From NCBI GenBank assembly GCA_021521415.1, contig JAIQDT010014624.1, positions 21,001 through 85,000 on the forward strand: DNA of 64,000 nt, written 5' to 3'. Source of the DNA: Bidens hawaiensis. Taxonomy: Eukaryota > Streptophyta > Magnoliopsida > Asterales > Asteraceae. The notes under the pieces were generated by a model. That model was not told the origin of the DNA and ran no database searches. It saw only the letters and a list, made by a program, of their open reading frames with translations. Both the position numbers and the translations under genes were made by a program. This document shows positions 58,518-64,000 of this stretch, in pieces. Positions within the stretch are counted from its first letter, which is position 1. Every line of letters begins with the position of its first letter.

Positions 58518-59784
58518 TTACTAAAATTCTTTAGTAACATGTTTTACCCTTTGATCTTTGTTTCTAGCTTTTATGGAGAAAATGCAAACAGGAGGCGATC
58601 TTAACCTCATCGGTCAGTTTGGTGTCGGATTTTACTCGGTATATCTTGTTGCAGACTATGTGGAAGTGATCACCAAACACAATGATGACAAACAGTATGT
58701 GTGGGAGTCAAAGGCTGATGGTGCATTTTTGATATATGAAGATACATTCAATGAGCCACTCGGTCGCGGTAGTGAAGTAAGATTACACCTTAAGAAGGAA
58801 GCGGGGGAGTATCTGGAAGAGTCAAAGTTGAAGGAGTTGGTGCAAAAGTATTCAGAGTTTATTAACTTTCCAATTTACCTTTGGGCTAGCAAAGAAATTG
58901 ATGTTGAAGTGCCGACGGATGATGATGACGACTCTAGTGATGATGAAGATGAACGTATGTCAAAATCCAGTGTTATAGATATATTCGTTAATTCACTCGT
59001 GGGATGAGGTGCATTTCAGAACACTAAATTATTTGCGAGAATAAAAAGAATAAACCTAAACCGTTTACTTTTTTATCTTAACGATTCATATTATTTAAAA
59101 ATGTTTAACTTTTTACATTCAAATATGTATGTTATGTACAAAAAAAAAAGATTTTTGACTGTTTTGTTATATTTTAAAAGATGTTAAAAGGCTGATAATT
59201 GAATGATTTTTTTTGTTCTTGCAAAAAGTTTGTTCTGCTTAGAATTATCTTTTGCACTCATAACTCCACCTTCTTTATTTTCTTTGAATTATCTAAGCAG
59301 CAGAATCCACGGACGGTGAAGATGAACGAAAACCGAAGACCAAAACCATCAAAGAAACAATATATGATTGGGAACATTTAAATGATGTTAAAGCTATATG
59401 GTTGAGAAATCCAAAGACGGTGACCGAGAAAGAATACACGAAATTCTATCAGTCTCTTGCGAAGGTGAATATAAAGCGCGTTAACTAACAAACCCACAAT
59501 GGATAATCGTGTTACGCGCTTGTTCTAACTGGTTTCCTGTGTTGCAGGATGTTGATGGTGAGAAGCCAATTGCATGGAGTCATTTTAATGCTGAAGGCGA
59601 TGTTGAGTTCAAGGCTGTTTTGTTTGTGCCTCCCAAGGCTCCTGATGGTTTATATGAGAATTACCACACTGGCAACAAATCTAACCTCAAGCTTTATGTT
59701 AGAAGAGTATTCATCTCTGATGAATTTGATGACCTTTTACCAAAGTATCTAATGTTCTTGATGGTAATATCATAGGCAATCTGG

Positions 59785-61110
59785 ATTTTAATAATCCAAA
59801 CTATAACCAAATGGATGATATTAACGCATACTGACAATTTGACCAATGACACTCCTTAACTCTCACTTTAGTTGCATATATAAATCTTTGATGATTATAT
59901 AATGCTACTGCGATTGTCTTTGGCAAAGAAAAAAAAAAGATGTGGAAGTTAAGAGTGTAATTGCTCACATTTTCGGTATGGATTATTATCGTTAGGGGTG
60001 GCAATCTTGATCCAAACGATATCAAATAAGTCAATATGGGTTATTTTAAAAATTAAATAGGTTGGTTTAGGGAAGAGATTTTAACTAAATAGGTCAAAAT
60101 TGGTCATTTGAAATTCCATCTTGTTCTTTTCGGGTCAAAATGGGTCGACAAATACAAATAAATGGGTCGATGTGGGTTAGTGTCCTAAGGAAATGTTGTA
60201 GATTTCAGATTGGAACGAGTTTCCGCACGAGACAGGTTTTGGCACTAAACGGGGTTCGGATTGGAACGGGTTTGGTTCAAGTTTCAAGCCAACACGAGTT
60301 TTCAGACTGGGCGGGTTGGGTTTTGGTTTCTTTTTGGTCGATTCCGAACTCGTTTTTGGTTTTTCGTTTCCTTTTTGTCCGTTTTTTTAGTTTAATTTCT
60401 GTTCGCTTTTATTTATTTATTTTTTTTTTCGTTTTGATCGATTTGGTTCGGGTTTGGCTTTTTGTTTCATTTTCGTCAATTTTTCCGGTTTCGATTAAGT
60501 TTTTTTTAATATATATGGAACGAGGAACAAAAGAAACATTTTAGTTTTTTTTTTTTTACTTTTTTGTTTTTGATTTATATTTTTTGAGTTATGATTTTTT
60601 AATTGTTTTTTTATATTTTTTTAGAGGTTTTTTTATCTTAATAGAAAATCACTCAGAAAGACAGTAAAAAAAATTAACTCAAAATATAAGTAAAAAACAA
60701 AAAATCTAAAAACATAAAAATGTTTCCGCCGTTATTCTCATTCAAAAAAAAACATGCACACATACACACACACACACACCTGAAACCCGTTCCGACCCAA
60801 ACCAAAACAACCTTCTTTTTAATTGACCCATTTTGACCCAAAACCATTTCGACTCATGACCCGTTCGACCAGACCCAACCCATTTGCCACCTCTAATCCA
60901 AAACAACTAATTGGTTGATATTAATCCATAGTGACAATTTGACCAGTGACACTCCAAACTCTCACTTTAGTCGCAAAAGGCAATCCCAATAGCATATATA
61001 AATCTTCGATGATTATGCTACTGCGATTGTCTTTGGCAAAGAAGAAAAAAGGATGTGGAAGTTAAGAGTGTAAGTGCTCACATTTTCAGTATGGATTATT
61101 ATGGTACAAT
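59785..61110. repeat. Direct duplication (~210 bp) flanking a hAT-like MITE in HSP90 intron 8
   Basis: The segments at about 59795-59992 and 60896-61100 are direct copies (shared blocks include GCTACTGCGATTGTCTTTGG and GATGTGGAAGTTAAGAGTGT). Between them lies a MITE with ends TAGGGGTGGCAA (59993) and TTGCCACCTCTA (60895) and many GACCC/GGGTC motifs. The MITE has no matching 8-bp TSD; the copies themselves abut it on both sides. Confidence 0.7.
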
Positions 61111-63393
61111 GACTAATAGAGTAATAGTTCATATTAATAAAATCCAATTTGTAATCACTTTTGAGAAACGGTTGTTAACAACTTTTTATTGTTCTGTTTC
61201 ATCAGGGTCTTGTGGATTCCGACACGTTACCACTTAATGTATCTCGAGAAGTGCTTCAACAACACGACGTCTTGAAAACGATAAAAAATAAACTTACCAA
61301 GAAAGCATTTGACATGCTCCGGTAACTTGCTGAAGAAGACCCTGATGAATCTCTTGGTGGTAAAGGCAAGAAAGGTAAGTTGTTCATATATCCATTCATT
61401 GTGATATATTTCTTAAGTTTGATTTATAACTATTCGTCTACGAGGCTGCCTAATGTGCGAGGCAAAGCGAGGCGATCAGGGAGAGCGTCTAGGAACTTGA
61501 TAAACTTAGGGGTCACTATGTAAAAACTACGTATATTTTACTTGATAAAAAGCAATAATGTAAAAGGAAAATCACCAAAATGGCCATTTTAACTGATGAT
61601 CGTGGCAAAATAGTCATGAGTGACAACATTGGGACTTTATTCCTTTTCAAAATTATAATTTGACATTTCTTGATTTTTAGTTAAGAAATTGTTTCAGCTA
61701 ACAAGAAGCTTACACATGGCACACACTGCTATGTCGACGCATCATATTTTGGCACGACACTAAAATTGAAATCTGACGTGTCAAGATTAAAATTTGATCG
61801 TGAAGGGACACCTGTTAGGCTGTCAAACATTGGCTGAATGGAAATTATCAAAAGTTAGAGGCTATTTTGTCAAATTCATTGGTCAAGATGGATATTGTTG
61901 TGATTTTCGCTAACGTAAAACGCACGAGGCAAATGTGGCTTTTAGTTGTACATTAGCAACGCCTCACGCTTTTTAAAACCAAGATTTAACTTTAACCCGT
62001 TAAGTGTTTTGTGTTGTAGAGGTGGAAGGAACGACGAAGAATGATGAGAAGAGAGGCAAATATACTAAGTTCTGGAATGAATTCGGCAAGTCGATTAAAC
62101 TCGGTATTGTTCAGGATTCAACAAACCGAAATCGTTTGGCTAAACTTCTTAGATTTCAAACGTATGGTTTAACTTTGTTCATACATCTTTCATAACACTT
62201 GCATGGTATTATGATCACTTCTAAATATATGTACATTGCAGCACGAAATCAAACGGGAAACTAACATCACTCGATCAATACATCTCGAGAATGAAACCCG
62301 GGCAAAAGGACTTCTTCTACATCACGGGCACGAGCATGGAACAGCTCGAGAACTCCCCGTTTATTCCGGTATAGCATTTACTGTTCGATATTTCCGGTAT
62401 GTAATTGACTCGTATATAAAGAAAGAAAGTCTTTCATTTCCTAGTTCGATATTCCAGATATTCCATTAGAATGACTGATGTTGGACTAGCTGACTCCCTA
62501 AGCTTTGCCGTATTGCATAAGAAAGTGGGGAATTCCTTCGTCTTTGGTATGCGAATTTCAAGCTGCTACTGCTCCGATAGCTGCTTTAGAACCTAACCTT
62601 TTTTTGACTTCTAGGGTTTGCTGGTTCTAAAACCTGTCTCCCCCTTTTTTTGAGGAAGTAAGGAAGTGGATAAACCTTATAACCCTGTAGGAGTAGGAGC
62701 CAGCTAATCCCTCTATCAGTCTAACCCCGCGAGCAAGGAAACTAGCAAAGCAAGTCATTCCGGGTCAGGAAAGAAGGGTGTAATGATAGATTTTATCAAT
62801 AAAAAAAAAAAGTCAATGACTTAAAAAAGGGTAAGTTCTATAAGAGTCTGTATAGTTTTCATTATGATTAATAGTATCATACTAAATGAACGGAAGATAA
62901 CTCTGTACTCTTTTATTATCTAGTTTCAAAAACTCAAGTAGGGTTCTGTTTTTTTTTTCAAAAAAAGCAATTCCACCGGGGAAGGATCCACGAAAGCCCT
63001 CGCTTGCTACCGCTTTACCTTGCCTTCCAATCGTACTTCTAGCGAGAAAGGCCTTCTAGCAAGGAAGTTGCAGCTTTCCGCTTGCCTTTCTCCTCTTTCA
63101 ATCTAGTCTGCTTTCTCTTCCTGCTAACAATCGAAAAGATATGTCCGAATGTTGAGCCTCTTTTCAGACCGGCAAGTTGAGCTTGAGCTTTCAGATGAGA
63201 TTGCCTTAGTCGAGAAGTGTGCTCCTTTCACTCTCCCTCTCCCGCTTATTCATTAGGGCGAGCGGCTTTGCACCTACGGGAGAGCTAGTTAGTATGACTC
63301 CCTGTAGGGAGATAGCTAGTTAACTTCCTCTCCTGCCTTCTTCATTAAAGCGAGCTTTTTCCCTGTTGAGACAGATAGTTGACTTACACGCCC

Positions 63394-63458
63394 CTAGCTA
63401 TATGCTTAACACATGCAAGTCGAACGGGGAGCTGGGCAGAAGGAAAAGAGGCTCCTAG
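63394..63458 (+). pseudogene. rrn18: Fragment of mitochondrial 18S rRNA (rrn18)
   Basis: GCTATATGCTTAACACATGC followed by AAGTCGAACG is the conserved 5' region of bacterial-type small-subunit rRNA. The following GGGAGCTGGGCAGAAGG and AAAAGAGGCTCCTAG match the plant mitochondrial version, with a small internal deletion at the join. Sequence on both sides is unrelated, so only about 65 bases are present. Confidence 0.75.
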
Positions 63459-63612
63459 GGTTTATGAGAATCATATATAAGATCTCGTCTAAAGGCAGGG
63501 GTGAGCTTTCTCTCTATACAATGTAAAAAAAGGACCAACGACGATGAAGGAGGAGTAGGAGCTAGCTTTCATTGAAGTAGGGGCGGAATCGAAGCGAATC
63601 AATTCTGAGTTC

Positions 63613-63893
63613 ATGCCACGACGATCTATATGGAAGGGAAGTTTGATGCATTCCTGTTGAGAATGAAGAAGAAGAGATATCTTCTTTTGAACAGGAAAAT
63701 TGGGTCACATCTTCTTCTATTTTGCTTTGCCGGAATTCTTTGATTGCTCCGTACGAATTTACAATGGAATCCTGTTCGTTGTAAGATCACTGAATGAGGT
63801 CATCAATTTGGAGAGTTTTCTTCTACACGGAAACGAAGATCTTCGAGAACTAATATTGGACCGGGAATCAAAAAGGGAAAAAAGTAAAGTCTA
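63613..63893 (+). pseudogene. rps19: Mitochondrial ribosomal protein S19, frameshifted
   Basis: The ATG start MPRRSIWKGS is at 63613, but the frame breaks after about 10 codons. The next family segment (DAFLLRMKKKRYLLLNRKIW) lies in another frame and PEFFDCSVRIYNG (about 63730-63770) in a third. After YNG the sequence is not S19-like. It lies directly upstream of rps3, as in plant mitochondria. It is non-functional, as is common once a working copy resides in the nucleus (inference). Confidence 0.8.
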
Positions 63894-63900
63894 AGCGCAT

Positions 63901-63974
63901 ATGGCACGAAAAGGAAATCCGATTTCGGTAAGACTTGATCTAAATCGTAGTTCAGATTCAAGTCGGTTCAGTGA
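63901..63974 (+). CDS. rps3: Mitochondrial ribosomal protein S3, exon 1 (partial gene)
   Basis: MARKGNPISVRLDLNRSSDS begins at 63901, seven bases after the rps19-region stop. Exon 1 ends after 74 nt, at the known position of the plant mitochondrial rps3 group II intron, and the following GGGCGACCGCGAAAG looks like the intron start. The rest lies beyond the window. In a nuclear insert it would not be expressed without a mitochondrial transcription and splicing system. Confidence 0.82.
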
Positions 63975-64000
63975 GGGCGACCGCGAAAGTCACCGAAATC

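Larger units (their letters stand above)
55811..62368 (+). pseudogene. HSP90-7: ER-type HSP90 (GRP94/SHEPHERD-like) gene, nonsense codon and 3' truncation
   Basis: Eleven exons fit GT-AG rules and family sequence: 55811-55877 (signal peptide MQRWTLLSVLFLICLLF), 57135-57255, 57397-57550, 57661-57741, 58334-58445, 58568-58954, 59301-59464, 59548-59763, 61206-61374, 62020-62161, 62242-62368. GHKL ATPase motifs [16 protein letters not shown] and GQFGVGFYS are intact, but the DRGIGM motif reads DRSIGM. The reading frame is otherwise conserved ([33 protein letters not shown]). Exon 9 contains an in-frame TAA at 61323-61325 (DMLR-stop-LAEEDPDE). After exon 11 the rest of the middle and C-terminal dimerisation domains is missing and mitochondrial-type DNA follows. 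In plants this ER chaperone folds secreted proteins and receptors, including CLAVATA proteins. Introns hold several MITEs. The exon map is my inference. Confidence 0.88.
62470..64000 (+). other. Mitochondrial DNA insert (NUMT), continuing beyond the window
   Basis: After the last HSP90 exon and about 100 bp of intron, composition and content change to plant-mitochondrial style. It is less AT-rich, with blocks such as AAGGAAGTTGCAGC, an 18S rRNA fragment, rps19 and rps3 in their usual mitochondrial order. The left edge is estimated at 62465-62480. A chimeric assembly is the alternative explanation. Confidence 0.75.

Noticed and set aside
62004..62469. Independent small ORFs at 62004-62195 and 62236-62469
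   Set aside because: Their content is HSP90 exons 10 and 11 read with flanking intron, in part out of frame.

Overview
This window is nuclear DNA of a flowering plant. The evidence is intron-containing plant genes, a CLAVATA1-type receptor kinase, and dense LTR retrotransposons, hAT, PIF/Harbinger, Helitron and MULE-like elements. There is also a piece of plant mitochondrial DNA at the right edge. The LTR styles (TGTCACACCCC and TGTAACG termini, a Tekay chromovirus, a Tat-clade element with an antisense ORF) look like Asteraceae to me. That family assignment is an inference from memory, not a search result.

Layout, left to right. 1-1062: 5'-truncated LINE on the minus strand. 3039-4261: a hAT MITE and an internally deleted PIF/Harbinger copy, both with intact target-site duplications (TSDs). 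5909-10464: an apparently intact CLAVATA1-like LRR receptor kinase in three exons; its 1.55-kb first intron holds a hAT MITE and a Helitron-like element. 11262-36891: a transposon nest that can be peeled by TSDs. A hAT-like MITE holds a solo LTR (TSD CCCTC). That LTR holds a second solo LTR (TSD CTACT), which holds a dead Tekay-type chromovirus (about 13741-23121) and a Tat-clade element (23183-34423, TSD TAAAG). The Tat element's antisense ORF is itself split by another solo LTR. A local inverted duplication of about 630 bp sits inside the chromovirus 5' LTR. 37048-40076: a second, oppositely oriented solo LTR of the outer family (TSD TTATT). 40222-42660: a tandem duplication split by a 1.7-kb solo LTR (TSD TGGGC). 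44304-45383: an intact single-exon RING-H2 ubiquitin ligase gene of the CIP8 type. 47440-52293: a 4.85-kb hAT element with decayed transposase and an antisense BED-finger ORF. 52855-54700: a PIF/Harbinger element with an intact two-exon SANT/NAM-like ORF and no transposase. 54936-55007: a tRNA-Lys(CTT)-like gene with a disrupted anticodon stem. 55811-62368: an ER-type HSP90 (GRP94/SHEPHERD-like) gene with a nonsense codon, cut off at its 3' end. About 62470-64000: mitochondrial-type DNA with an 18S rRNA scrap, a broken rps19 and the start of rps3.

Only two protein genes look functional as host genes: the CLV1-like receptor kinase (shoot-meristem peptide perception) and the RING-H2 ligase. They show no evident joint function. 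The HSP90 gene appears to be a pseudogene. Most of the remaining sequence is layered transposon insertion and decay, whose relative order can be read from the TSDs. Long stretches at 1063-3038, 4262-5800, 10465-11261, 42690-44300 and 45384-47431 carry no gene that I can support.
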